Source: an uncultured Lachnospiraceae bacterium
GTDB taxonomy: Bacteria; Bacillota; Clostridia; Lachnospirales; Lachnospiraceae
Length of the DNA stretch: 64,000 nt
NCBI GenBank assembly: GCA_946414885.1
Contig: CAMKQH010000008.1
Coordinates: 1 to 64,000 of the forward strand
Reading direction: 5' to 3'
Shown here piece by piece: positions 43,803-52,918 of this stretch (positions within the stretch are counted from its first letter, which is position 1; every line of letters starts with the position of its first letter). The notes beneath the pieces are model-generated. The model did not search any database. It was given only the letters and a program-made list of their open reading frames with translations, and was not told where the DNA came from. The translations under genes were made by a program, and so were the position numbers.

Positions 43803-43997
43803 TTATGGCGCAGGCTTTACAAAGACGAAGTTTTCCACCAGATCTACGTGGGAGATTTCGCCTTTTATTTTTGTGGGAATCCCGAGGACGTTTTTGAGGA
43901 TCAGTTCTCCGTTCTCGTAGGAAATGGAGGCGACGTTTTTGCACAGAAGCTCTTTTTCCTGATCATTTTTTAAGAGATAGACGTTGGAAAGACACAC
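43803..43997 (-). CDS. cooT: CooT-family nickel-binding protein
   Basis: The product has 64 residues from a GTG start with AAGGAGG seven bases upstream. The sequence MCLSNVYLLKNDQEKELL and a second half with EISHVDLVENFVFV match CooT, a small nickel-binding protein with the metal ligand near the N-terminal Cys2. CooT takes part in nickel delivery to CO dehydrogenase. It follows a His-rich small gene on the minus strand. A CooC-like gene lies on the plus strand nearby. Confidence 0.85.
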   Translation of the reverse strand: MCLSNVYLLKNDQEKELLCKNVASISYENGELILKNVLGIPTKIKGEISHVDLVENFVFVKPAP

Positions 43998-44012
43998 TTT
44001 ACGGCCTCCTTT

Positions 44013-44261
44013 TTAGCAGAATTCTTCTTTCATTAGTTCCAAGGCACGCTCGAGCTCGGCATTGCCGCTTTCAAAGTAGCGGATGGCCTTTTGCAATGCG
44101 GCGGCGGCGTCACCGCTCAAGCTTTTTGAAAGCCCGGACAATTCTTCAGCGTGATGCTTATTGTGATGCACCATGTAAGACAAGAGCGCCAGGGTTTCCT
44201 CGCGGGAGGTTGCCTCACCGGATGCGTGTTCGTGGTCATGAGCGTGATTGTTTTCGGACAT
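44013..44261 (-). CDS. Small His-rich protein, probable metal binder
   Basis: The product has 82 residues. The N-terminus has NNHAHDHEHAS, a cluster of His and Asp that should bind nickel, zinc or cobalt, followed by YMVHHNKHHAEEL in a helical region. One Cys is the last residue. I do not recognise the family, but position and His content recall nickel-storage chaperones such as CooJ. AAAAGGAG precedes the ATG. It lies 15 nt upstream of cooT in the minus-strand operon. Confidence 0.7.
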   Translation of the reverse strand: MSENNHAHDHEHASGEATSREETLALLSYMVHHNKHHAEELSGLSKSLSGDAAAALQKAIRYFESGNAELERALELMKEEFC

Positions 44262-44273
44262 GTCGTACTCCTT

Positions 44274-45836
44274 TTAGTTACAAATATGGTAGGACGCGGA
44301 GCGGGCAGGGATCGTAACTTGCCCGTTTTTCATTTTCGTTTTGCCGCCTAAGGAATAAATGCATTCTCCAAGGCCGCCGTCAAAGGAAAAACTTACTTCC
44401 CGGTCAGAAGGATTGAGTACCACAAGGATTGATTCCTGACCGGCGGTGCGAAGGTATGCAAGCGGATAGGTGTTCTTTTTTGCCTGAATAAACTGGATTT
44501 CTCCTTTGCTTTGCAGTGCGGGATGCTCCATCCGGATCGAGATCATGCGCTGGATCTCATGCCAAAGCGAGTCGGGATCCTCCGTCTGGGCCTTGACGTT
44601 GGGACGATTGGGATCCGGATCCAGGGGCACGTAGAGTTCTGACGCGGGAGCACTGCTAAATCCGGCGTTTAACGCGTCATCCCACTGCATGGGAGAGCGG
44701 GAACCCGTGCGGCCGTAGCCGCCTTCCACGGAGGTCAGGTCCTCCACGTAGCGCATGCCGATCTCATCGCCGTAATAGATAAAGGGCGCACCTGGCATGG
44801 AGAGCAGGAACGCAAAGGCAATCTTTTGGTGCACGCCGCTGATGGTCCTGGCGAGCCTGTCCATGTCGTGATTTCCGGACGGAATGCAGATCAGACCCTT
44901 ACGGCCGGACTTTTCATAGCTTTCCAAATACTTTTTTACAAAGGCGCTGGCGTCGCCGTTCCCAGAGAAGAAAGGACGCTCACAGCGGAACAGGTCATTA
45001 TAATGGGATGGCCCAAAGTGAAGGAGAAAGTCCATGTGAAAGCCGCCCTGCAGACTCTTGTCGGGTTCTCCCCACTCCGAAATCATGGCGGCGTCAGGGA
45101 ATTCCTGATCCAAAAAGGCGCGGACGTTTTGCCAGAGGCGGATGGTACCTTTTCCATCCGGGTCTCCCTTTACTAGGGAGCCGGCCATGTCAACGCGGAA
45201 GCCGTCGCAGCCCATTTTCAGCCAAAAGCGCATGACGTCCTTCATGGCCTGAAGCGTCGCCTGAGGCCCTTCGGCATCCATGGGTTGTTGCCATTTTTTC
45301 TTTGGATCCGGCCTGTAATAGCCATAGTTTAAGGCAGGCTGGTGACTGAAAAAGTTGACCATGCAGCTGCCGTCGCGGTCGGAGATGCCGCGAAGAGAGG
45401 CATGTCCATCCGGACTTTCCCATATGTTATCCGTCCAGACGTAGCGGTCCGTGAATTCATTCCTTTCCGCCTTCATGGACGCCTTGAACCAGGGATGGGC
45501 CACGGAGGTGTGGCCAGGCACGAGGTCCAAGAGCACGTGCATGCCGCGGCGGTGCGCTTCCTCGAAGAGGCGCTTGAGGTCTTCATTGGTACCGTACCGC
45601 TTGGCAGCGTGGTAATAGTCGGAGACGTCATATCCGGCGTCTCCAAACGGAGATTCAAAACAGGGATTCATCCAGATTGCCGTACAGCCTAGGGACTTTA
45701 CGTAATCGAGTTTTTGGATGATGCCTTGAAAATCACCGATTCCGTCCGCATTGGTATCGAGAAAAGACTGCGGATAGATCTCGTAAAATACGGCGTTGTC
45801 CAGCCATTTGGGAAACCGGGAGTTGTTTTTTTTCAT
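44274..45836 (-). CDS. GH13 alpha-glucosidase/amylase-family enzyme, cytoplasmic
   Basis: The product has 520 residues on the minus strand. The GH13 regions are visible: LLDLVPGHTSVAHPWF, DGFRVDMAG (nucleophile Asp), MISEWGEP (acid/base Glu) and SGNHDMDRLART. No signal peptide is present, so it acts in the cytoplasm on imported alpha-linked sugars; oligo-1,6-glucosidase or neopullulanase-like activity is possible. CGGAGGACG precedes the ATG. It is the first gene of an operon with the His-rich and CooT genes, an odd pairing. Confidence 0.88.
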   Translation of the reverse strand: MKKNNSRFPKWLDNAVFYEIYPQSFLDTNADGIGDFQGIIQKLDYVKSLGCTAIWMNPCFESPFGDAGYDVSDYYHAAKRYGTNEDLKRLFEEAHRRGMHVLLDLVPGHTSVAHPWFKASMKAERNEFTDRYVWTDNIWESPDGHASLRGISDRDGSCMVNFFSHQPALNYGYYRPDPKKKWQQPMDAEGPQATLQAMKDVMRFWLKMGCDGFRVDMAGSLVKGDPDGKGTIRLWQNVRAFLDQEFPDAAMISEWGEPDKSLQGGFHMDFLLHFGPSHYNDLFRCERPFFSGNGDASAFVKKYLESYEKSGRKGLICIPSGNHDMDRLARTISGVHQKIAFAFLLSMPGAPFIYYGDEIGMRYVEDLTSVEGGYGRTGSRSPMQWDDALNAGFSSAPASELYVPLDPDPNRPNVKAQTEDPDSLWHEIQRMISIRMEHPALQSKGEIQFIQAKKNTYPLAYLRTAGQESILVVLNPSDREVSFSFDGGLGECIYSLGGKTKMKNGQVTIPARSASYHICN

Positions 45837-45901
45837 GTTACGTCCTCCGAAATGCGGTGATAAAATCGTGAATGGGTTCCTGACCGGTTAAGGTCCATTT
45901 C

Positions 45902-45928
45902 AGTATATCACGGGAGAGAACGTTTTCC
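45902..45928 (-). promoter_or_regulatory. Putative -10 box and cre-like site of the GH13 gene
   Basis: On the minus strand a TATACT -10 (45907-45902) lies next to a cre-like palindrome GGAAAACGTTCTCT (45928-45915) that matches most of the catabolite-repression consensus around the central CG. The site overlaps the expected -35 to -10 interval. CcpA-type control is likely for a glucosidase but unproven. Confidence 0.3.
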
Positions 45929-45972
45929 TAGCAAAAACATTAAAAATAGCGCAAAACGTTGGAGTATCGTCG

Positions 45973-46001
45973 TTGCGAGTTTGCCCATGACGTGATACAA
46001 T
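45973..46001 (+). promoter_or_regulatory. Putative promoter of the dehydratase gene at 46076
   Basis: The -35 box is TTGCGA (45973-45978) and the -10 box is TACAAT (45996-46001), with a 17-nt spacer. It is divergent from the GH13 gene. Confidence 0.5.
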
Positions 46002-46075
46002 GCTTTTAATGGATTTTATCGAGTAAACAAAGCGTCAGACGGCATGATCTTATGTTTGGCGAAAAAGGAATCGGA

Positions 46076-47263
46076 ATGAGAGACTTATCGAGTCTGCAAT
46101 ACTTTGAAGACCTGTTGCAAAATGCAAATAACGACTTGGTGCGTGCGGCGAAGGCCGAGGGACGGATCTGTGCGGCCTACCTTTGCGAGAATACGCCGGA
46201 GCCGCTGTTTAACCTGGGAAATTGTTTTGGAGTAAGGCTCTTTGCACCGAATACGGGTTCCATGGACATAGCGACCTATTACATGTCGAATCTGCTCTGC
46301 GAGACGGCGCGCGCTCTACTTGAGCGTGCCATAGAAGGTGGATTTAATTTTGCGGATTGTCTGATTGCACCGGACGGATGCACGATGATGAACCGCGCGG
46401 CGGAGAACATGGAGCTCTTGAAGGCGCTGGAAGGGAATGACAAATTTTTTTATGAGCACATGGAGATCCCCTTCAAAGCGGATGACAACGGCGTGGAGTT
46501 ACTTGTATTGCAGTGTAAGAACCATATTTTGAAGCCCTTGAGTGAGACGTATGGCATCGACGTGTCGGACGCCGCGATCCGGAAGGCCGTGGCGGAGCAC
46601 AACCGCGTCTGCAGGGTGATCAGGGCCATCGGGGAATTCCGCAAGGAAGAAAAACCCAGGATCACGGGTTATGAGTTTGCCGTCCTGACGCTGGCGACTT
46701 ACGTCTGCCCGAAGGACATGATCATAGACAGACTGGAGGCGACCTTAGAGGAGATTAAGACCAGGGAGCCGGATGACAAAAAGTACCGCGCAAGGCTTGT
46801 GGTGGTGGGATCCGAGATGGACGATCCGGAATACGTCAAGCTGATCGAGGAGTGCGGGGCCTACGTCTGCGCTGACCGGTATTGCTTTGGATCTTTTCCG
46901 GGGCGTGACGTGATAGAGCTTACGGATGACGGGGACGCGCTGACGCAGGTCTGCGAACAGTACGTGCATCGCTGTCAGTGCCCGCGTCAGATGAACATGG
47001 AGAAGGTTTACGGACGCAAGGCATACGTGGCGGAGCTCGCGAAGGAATACCGCGCGGACGGCATCATCTATGACCAGGTAAAGTTCTGCGATCCCTGGGC
47101 ATATGAGAGGCTGACGGGAAGCACGGCGCTTCGCCAGGATTACGGATACCCGGTGCTCTCCGTGGACAGACCCTACAACGTACGGTCGTCCGAAGGGCAG
47201 CTCCGGACCAGGGTACAGGCATTTATAGAAAGCATAGAGATCAAGAAACTACAAATTTCATAG
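46076..47263 (+). CDS. 2-hydroxyacyl-CoA dehydratase family protein
   Basis: The product is about 395 residues. The family pattern has an early Cys (AAYLCENTP), GFNFADCLIAPDGCTM, ATYVCPKDM, CGAYVCADRYC and KFCDPWAYE, whose Cys residues bind the [4Fe-4S] cluster of HgdB/FldC-type proteins. It would dehydrate an (R)-2-hydroxyacyl-CoA by a radical route, or be a double-cubane cluster relative. The start is the ATG at 46076 (AAAAAGGAA upstream); an ATG at 46052 has no site. The activator lies at 40989. Confidence 0.85.
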   Translation: MRDLSSLQYFEDLLQNANNDLVRAAKAEGRICAAYLCENTPEPLFNLGNCFGVRLFAPNTGSMDIATYYMSNLLCETARALLERAIEGGFNFADCLIAPDGCTMMNRAAENMELLKALEGNDKFFYEHMEIPFKADDNGVELLVLQCKNHILKPLSETYGIDVSDAAIRKAVAEHNRVCRVIRAIGEFRKEEKPRITGYEFAVLTLATYVCPKDMIIDRLEATLEEIKTREPDDKKYRARLVVVGSEMDDPEYVKLIEECGAYVCADRYCFGSFPGRDVIELTDDGDALTQVCEQYVHRCQCPRQMNMEKVYGRKAYVAELAKEYRADGIIYDQVKFCDPWAYERLTGSTALRQDYGYPVLSVDRPYNVRSSEGQLRTRVQAFIESIEIKKLQIS

Positions 47264-47293
47264 GATTCAGCTAATGGGGGAGCGCTGAGGGGG

Positions 47294-48529
47294 ATGAGAA
47301 AAACTAGGTTAATTCTGCTGATCATTATGGTTGCCGTTTTTTCCGCCATTGGCGGGTGGCTTTTTGTCAAAAGCGGGAGATTTCACGTATTTCCTGATGA
47401 GATCAACGTCCATTTTTCCGGCGGGTTTTCGGGTAATACGGACGCAGACCTCAGGGTATACGGGGAAGGAAAGAAGTATTATCTTGTCTACGAAGAGCAT
47501 CAAACAGGTGATGAAAAAAGATTCGAATTGACAAAAGAAGAGTATGAGATCTGTACGCACGTAAACCTTGAGCGCTTTGAAAAGGCGAAGCAGATGAAGG
47601 GTGCCGACGTGGTTTGTGAGACGGTCACCTTAAAGTATCAAAACGGAAAAAAAGAAAAGACGTTTCCCGCAGTCAGCTATAGCATTTCTCCTTATTACGA
47701 GCTAAAAAAGCTTTACGCGAAAAAGATAAGGGAGGAAGAAGCCGCGCCGTTGGAAAAGATTGACGACGCGCTCATCCATTTCTTTTATTCGGCGCAGGTA
47801 AAAAATGCCACGTTTTGCGGGACTGAAAAAGGTACGATCCATAGTTTTTATGGTGATGGGATTGTGACCGTCGAGACGGAAAATTATACCTGCAATAAAG
47901 AAATCATGGATCAACTGGCGTCTGAACTGGCAATCATGAAATTGTTCGATGACGGGCTCCTGGAAAAGCGGGAGAGGCCGGATACCATGGAAGCGGCGAA
48001 AACACTCATTGAGCAGACTTCAGGGAAATCCTATGAAGATTACCTGGAGGAAGACCTTACCGGGAATAGTCAGTATTACAAATATCTGCTCCCAAAGAAT
48101 AACTCCGCCGCAGGCATGCTCACGTATCTTGGAATGTTCTGCAGGGAGTCGGAGCATCCGGTTTCGAAAGAGTCCAAAGACTTTTTGCTGGAAAAGAATT
48201 TCACGCTCACGGAAGCTTATGGAAGAGAGGCGTACGTGCGAAAGTTAAGGAGTAAGACCGGGGTCGCGGTGATGGTCTGGTTCCCGGAGGAAAACTCGTG
48301 CCTGGCGGTCTATGCCGAAAATACGCCGTTTTGCAATGACACAATGCTGGAGGACGGCATAAAAAAGATTCTTCTCAGCCAAGGAGAAGAAAGTGTTGAC
48401 GGAAAGACTTACGTTATGACGGGTGCAGTGACCTATGCGTGCATCTGTATGGGCTTTGCTTATTTGGTATTGTTGGCGATGATCATACTTCGCAACAGAC
48501 AATACAAAAAGGACGAAGCCGGAACGTGA
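47294..48529 (+). CDS. Membrane-anchored protein of unknown function
   Basis: The product has 411 residues. An N-terminal hydrophobic segment (about 5-22) and a C-terminal one (about 380-400) flank a large hydrophilic domain rich in Tyr and Lys. With both ends anchored, the middle domain is probably extracellular. I do not recognise the family. It lies between two dehydratase-type genes; the ATG follows GAGGGGG. Confidence 0.6.
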   Translation: MRKTRLILLIIMVAVFSAIGGWLFVKSGRFHVFPDEINVHFSGGFSGNTDADLRVYGEGKKYYLVYEEHQTGDEKRFELTKEEYEICTHVNLERFEKAKQMKGADVVCETVTLKYQNGKKEKTFPAVSYSISPYYELKKLYAKKIREEEAAPLEKIDDALIHFFYSAQVKNATFCGTEKGTIHSFYGDGIVTVETENYTCNKEIMDQLASELAIMKLFDDGLLEKRERPDTMEAAKTLIEQTSGKSYEDYLEEDLTGNSQYYKYLLPKNNSAAGMLTYLGMFCRESEHPVSKESKDFLLEKNFTLTEAYGREAYVRKLRSKTGVAVMVWFPEENSCLAVYAENTPFCNDTMLEDGIKKILLSQGEESVDGKTYVMTGAVTYACICMGFAYLVLLAMIILRNRQYKKDEAGT

Positions 48530-48563
48530 CTTGGAAATGGGTTGAAGGAAAGGAGGACTTGCC

Positions 48564-50501
48564 ATGAGTAGACGAAAAAGAATCGGGTTATTTGTAGCGT
48601 TTCCGGAGATGGTGCACGTCAGAAGGATTGTGGAAGGCATCACGAGGCAATGCCATAAATATGATTATGACCTGTGCGTATTCTCATCCAGCACGCATCT
48701 GTCCTTTCCTCATGAGAATTACGTCCGCGGTGAGTCAAATATTTACGAGATGGCCAATTTTGATGAGCTTGACGGCGTGATCCTGGATTATTCCACGGTC
48801 ACTGGAGATCCCGGGGATCTGGTGTTAAAGCGTCTGATGAAGCGGCTGTCCCAATATCCTGACCTCCCGGTCTGCTCCCTGGAGATCCCCATAGAGGGAG
48901 CAAAGCTGATCGAAAACGACAATGAGGCATCCCTTCGGGAGATGTGCAGACACGTGATAGAGGTTCACGGAAGAAAGAAGCTCTGCATACTGACGGGACA
49001 TCAGGGCAATCCCGTTTCGGAGGAGAGATTGTCCATCTTCATGGATGAGATAGAAAAGCACGGGCTGAGCGTTCTTCCGGAACACGTTATCTATGGGGAT
49101 TTCTGGTATTTTAGCGGCGATGCCCTGGCGAGGAAGATCGTAAACGGGGAGATCTCCCGCCCGGACGCGATCCTTTGCGCGAGCGACTGCATGGCGATCG
49201 GCCTGATGGATCGTTTGAGCAAACATGACGTCAAGGTTCCCGAGGATATCGTGGTCATGGGATTTGATTCCACGGACGAAGGCGCGATCAACCCAATAAC
49301 GCTGACTTCCTTTGATCCCGGCGACGTGGCCATGGGCGCGGATGCGGTGGATTACGTCAGGAGCAAGATGGAGCCAGGCGCGGAATTACTCCCCGTTGAA
49401 AAAAACGCAAAGATGCAATTCCGTCCCGGAGCGAGCTGCGGCTGTCAGACGGATCCGGTTTACGCCATGCGGACGTTCCGGAATTCACTGTACGTCAGCT
49501 CCTACAACCATGCGGATGAGGATTACGCGGAGCAGGTGAGCATCGGCGCACTGATGGAAAGCTATGCGCTGGAAGGGTTCACGGCCTCCAAGACTGCAGA
49601 GGAGTGTGTAAAAAACATTTTTTACTATGCGGATTTGCTGAAGCCATATCAGAATTTTTATCTTTGCCTGAAAGAAAACTGGCTGGACATGGATGACGAG
49701 AGGTATGAGGGTTATCCCGAAAACATGCGGATTTACGTTGCCAGCACCCAGGTTGGCGAGGAGAGCTATTACGGGGAAGGAGAAGCGATCTCCTTTAAGA
49801 CTTCTGAGATGATCCCCAAGCTTAGCCAGGATCGCGGGGAGGCCAGTGTCTTTTATTTTTCCCCGGTGCATTTTGACGGCGTTCTGCTCGGCTATGCCGT
49901 TTTGCAGAGGACGCTTCAAAAGCACAAAGTGCCGAACGTGGTTTACCGGAATTGGCTGCGATACATCAATAATGCCCTTGAGATGACGCGCTCGAAGGAG
50001 CGTCTGCAAACGCTGTCCGTCCGGGATGAAATGACGGGAGCTTACAACCGCAGGGGCATGTACGAGAAATACCGGGAGATGCTTGCAGCTTCGCGGGAAG
50101 ACGATGCCTTGTTTGTAAGCGTCATTGACATGGATGGATTGAAATACGTCAATGATACCTTTGGTCACGGGGAGGGAGACCTTGGCATCAAGACGGTCTG
50201 CGCCGCCTTGTTTGCGGTGGCGAAGGAGCGGGAAATCTGCGTGAGGAGTGGCGGAGACGAGTTTTTCCTCGTGGGCATCGGGCAGTATTCCCGCGAAGAG
50301 GAAGCCGCGCGCGCAAGAGCCTTTACGGCAGAGATCTCAAAGCGTTCCGAGATCCTAAATAAACCCTATAACGTATCAGCCAGCATAGGTTGCGCCGTCT
50401 TTGAGAACTGCAGGCAGGTCAGCCTTGACAATGCGCTCAGCGAGGCGGACGAAAGAATGTACCGCTATAAGGTGAGAAACAGGCGCCACAGAAGCGTATA
50501 G
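48564..50501 (+). CDS. LacI-type sugar-binding domain fused to GGDEF
   Basis: The product has 645 residues. The N-terminal part (about 1-290) is a periplasmic-binding-protein-like domain of LacI type without a DNA-binding HTH (KRIGLFVAFPEMVH at the start; VPEDIVVMGFDSTDEGAINP later). A middle region (about 300-480) resembles a sensor domain. The C-terminal GGDEF domain has DEMTGAYNRRGMYEKY and SGGDEFFLVG. No transmembrane segment or signal peptide is seen, so it is cytosolic. It may couple a small ligand, such as a sugar, to c-di-GMP. AAAGGAGGAC precedes the ATG. Confidence 0.88.
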   Translation: MSRRKRIGLFVAFPEMVHVRRIVEGITRQCHKYDYDLCVFSSSTHLSFPHENYVRGESNIYEMANFDELDGVILDYSTVTGDPGDLVLKRLMKRLSQYPDLPVCSLEIPIEGAKLIENDNEASLREMCRHVIEVHGRKKLCILTGHQGNPVSEERLSIFMDEIEKHGLSVLPEHVIYGDFWYFSGDALARKIVNGEISRPDAILCASDCMAIGLMDRLSKHDVKVPEDIVVMGFDSTDEGAINPITLTSFDPGDVAMGADAVDYVRSKMEPGAELLPVEKNAKMQFRPGASCGCQTDPVYAMRTFRNSLYVSSYNHADEDYAEQVSIGALMESYALEGFTASKTAEECVKNIFYYADLLKPYQNFYLCLKENWLDMDDERYEGYPENMRIYVASTQVGEESYYGEGEAISFKTSEMIPKLSQDRGEASVFYFSPVHFDGVLLGYAVLQRTLQKHKVPNVVYRNWLRYINNALEMTRSKERLQTLSVRDEMTGAYNRRGMYEKYREMLAASREDDALFVSVIDMDGLKYVNDTFGHGEGDLGIKTVCAALFAVAKEREICVRSGGDEFFLVGIGQYSREEEAARARAFTAEISKRSEILNKPYNVSASIGCAVFENCRQVSLDNALSEADERMYRYKVRNRRHRSV

Positions 50502-50523
50502 GGTAACTTGAAAGGGAATTCTG

Positions 50524-52104
50524 ATGGAAACGGTCAAAAATGAAAAAAACCTGCCAGGCGATCAGAAGCTTGGCGTGCTGTATAACGCGGGGAAGGTCCG
50601 CAGGCGCCGGGAGTGGCGCGGCTTTAAGGATACCATGTATGACTTCGGACAGTGGCTCGCCACTTGGAAGATCATGATGGGCGTGTCCATGGGGAGAGGT
50701 TTCCTGAAAGGACTCTTCCGATATCGCTGGATGGTGAATTTTCTTGCAGTGCCTCACATGATCGATAAGTTCACCATCGGACAGAGGGATGAGATCCTTC
50801 GCATCACGCATATTGGCATGGGTTATGTGTCCTATGAGGTGGCTGGAATTGTCAAGCAGTGTCTCCGCGCTGACAGGCGCTGCGGAAATGACAAGAAGTT
50901 TTCCGACAAGTGCGTGCTCGTGGATGAGAATGCCATGACCTCATATCTCATGGGCTTTCCCAATCTGGTCGCCCTGCAGCGCGAGATCCCGACGCTTTTT
51001 GCGGCAAACCTGATCAATCAGAATTCAGACCTTCATTACATTGACGTGGCCCAGGCCTTTGGCATCCCGGGGGACGTATGTCCCATGCCGGAGGTGGAAG
51101 CGGGGGTTTCCATCGAAGACGACTTTGTCGTGGCGGGAAAGTGCGCCGTGCAGGTAAACACCACCTGCGACGGTTCCATGCTGGGGAACGGAATTATAGC
51201 CAAGCGTCTGGAAAAGCAATATGGGATACCGACGTTCCAGATGGCGTCGCCCCTGCGGCATCGCAGTGAAGACACCCAGAAATACGCGGCGGAAGAAGTC
51301 AAGCGGGCGATTGCCTTTATCGAAGAAAAGACCGGCGAGAAGTGGGATTGGAAGGCTTATTTCGCGGCTGCAAAGCGCGTAAATCTGACCACGCGCAACC
51401 GCTTGGAATGGCTGGACGTGAACTCCACGCCGTATCCGCAATTCTTTGGCGCGGTATTTTCGCTGTATAATGACACGAATTACATGGGGAACTGCGGACG
51501 GAGCGCCGAATTTCCCCTGATCGACAAGAAGATCATGGATCTTGTCCACAAGGGTTATGAGAATAAGACCATGATGGCTTCGGAATACCGCCACAGATGC
51601 ATTGTCTGGGGCGTTCAGCCCCAATACGTGATCGACATGCTCTATTGGATGGTGAGATGTTGGGGCGTCGTGCCTCTGACGGACATGCTCTCCATGGTGA
51701 TCGAGAAGGAGATTGCCGAGGAGGACACGCCGGAAAACCGCGAGCAGGCGTACTACGACATGGCGTACCTTTCCGAGAACATGATCATGAGAAATCACAC
51801 CCACGGAGGTTACCAGGTGCTAGTGGATCAGCTTTGGGAATACGTGGAGCGCATGAACGCGGACATGGTCATGATGTGGGAACACATGGGCTGTAAGGCC
51901 CTCACGGGCATGCATGGACAATTTGAGGAGCAGGCAAGGGAGCGGGGCATCAAGCTCGTCTGGGTTTCGCATGATCTTTGCGATCCCCGCATCTATTCCC
52001 GGCAGGCAGTCCGTGACCAGTTCAATCAGTTTATGAGGACGGTCATGCGAGAGGAGCCTCTGGATCCCACGATAGAAGAGCTTCCCGACAATGAAGCTTG
52101 GTAG
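50524..52104 (+). CDS. 2-hydroxyacyl-CoA dehydratase family protein (second subunit)
   Basis: The product has 526 residues, longer than the one at 46076. The pattern GDVCPMPEVEAGVSIEDD, VNTTCDGSMLGNG, MWEHMGCKALTGMH and HDLCDPRIYS gives Cys residues as expected for the family. With 46076 it may form a heterodimer activated by the 40989 product. An N-terminal extension of about 80 residues (KIMMGVSMGRGFLKG) is unusual. AAAGGGAA precedes the ATG. The substrate is not known. Confidence 0.85.
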   Translation: METVKNEKNLPGDQKLGVLYNAGKVRRRREWRGFKDTMYDFGQWLATWKIMMGVSMGRGFLKGLFRYRWMVNFLAVPHMIDKFTIGQRDEILRITHIGMGYVSYEVAGIVKQCLRADRRCGNDKKFSDKCVLVDENAMTSYLMGFPNLVALQREIPTLFAANLINQNSDLHYIDVAQAFGIPGDVCPMPEVEAGVSIEDDFVVAGKCAVQVNTTCDGSMLGNGIIAKRLEKQYGIPTFQMASPLRHRSEDTQKYAAEEVKRAIAFIEEKTGEKWDWKAYFAAAKRVNLTTRNRLEWLDVNSTPYPQFFGAVFSLYNDTNYMGNCGRSAEFPLIDKKIMDLVHKGYENKTMMASEYRHRCIVWGVQPQYVIDMLYWMVRCWGVVPLTDMLSMVIEKEIAEEDTPENREQAYYDMAYLSENMIMRNHTHGGYQVLVDQLWEYVERMNADMVMMWEHMGCKALTGMHGQFEEQARERGIKLVWVSHDLCDPRIYSRQAVRDQFNQFMRTVMREEPLDPTIEELPDNEAW

Positions 52105-52152
52105 TCGCGGATCGGGGATGTCCGTAGTTTTGAAATCGTTGGAGGAAGAATC

Positions 52153-52317
52153 ATGGTATTGAAAGTGATTTTGATCTTGGCAGCAGTGGCGGTTGCCTTG
52201 TTTTTATTGCTTTTTGGCATATATTTCTTTAATCTTGACATGAAACTGATCGTGAACGTGATCGCGCCGATATTGGAGAAATATCACGACAAAAAGAAGC
52301 ATGACCAGTACGTATGA
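52153..52317 (+). CDS. Small single-pass membrane protein
   Basis: The product has 54 residues. An N-terminal hydrophobic stretch (VILILAAVAVALFLLLFGIY, about 5-24) is followed by a polar, Lys- and His-rich C-terminus ending KKKHDQYV. GGAGGAAGAATC precedes the ATG. It lies between the dehydratase and the sigma factor gene. No known family; a small membrane peptide. Confidence 0.65.
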   Translation: MVLKVILILAAVAVALFLLLFGIYFFNLDMKLIVNVIAPILEKYHDKKKHDQYV

Positions 52318-52336
52318 CGTAGGGAGGACGTAAGGC

Positions 52337-52918
52337 GTGGATAAGCCTGGAACTGACGGACAACTGTATATCCGCTTTCTGAAGGAGAGGGATGAGGAAG
52401 CCCTTCGGACTCTTTTTTTGAAGCACAAGGAAAATCTGACCTTTTTCCTGTATGGCATCGTCCGGGACGCGGAGGATGCGGAGGAACTGATGATGGATAC
52501 GTTCGCAGTCCTCGCCTCCAGGACGGCGCGTTATTCGGTCCGGAAAGACGCAGAGTTCAAAACATGGCTGTACGCCATTGCAAGAAACCAGGCGAGAGCG
52601 TTCCTGAGACGTCACAGGGAAATTCCTTCCGAGATTTGGGAGGATGCACAGCCCATGGCGGAAATGGGCCCCTTTGGCAACAGCCCGGAACAGGCCATGC
52701 TCGCGGATGAAAGAAATACGAAGCTTTGGAAGGCTATGCAGTCATTGCATCCAGATTATGCGCAGGTATTGTACCTGACTTATTTTGAAAACATGACGCC
52801 ATCGGAAATCGGGCGGGTCATGAAAAAATCGGAGAAACAGGTTTATAACCTTTCGGCGAGGGCAAAGACTTCGCTGAAGGGAAAATTGGAAGGGACAAAG
52901 TATTCATGGGATATTTAA
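52337..52918 (+). CDS. ECF-type RNA polymerase sigma factor
   Basis: The product has 193 residues from a GTG start after GGGAGGACG. Sigma2 (about 12-85) has EDAEELMMDTFAVLASR and FKTWLYAIARNQARAFLRR; sigma4 has LHPDYAQVLYLTYFENMTPS and EIGRVMKKSEKQVYNLSARAK. It would direct RNA polymerase to a stress or envelope regulon. It is followed with overlap by a membrane protein and a PrsW protease, so it is probably controlled by proteolysis of a membrane anti-sigma. No classical zinc anti-sigma (HxxxCxxC) is in the operon. Confidence 0.92.
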   Translation: MDKPGTDGQLYIRFLKERDEEALRTLFLKHKENLTFFLYGIVRDAEDAEELMMDTFAVLASRTARYSVRKDAEFKTWLYAIARNQARAFLRRHREIPSEIWEDAQPMAEMGPFGNSPEQAMLADERNTKLWKAMQSLHPDYAQVLYLTYFENMTPSEIGRVMKKSEKQVYNLSARAKTSLKGKLEGTKYSWDI

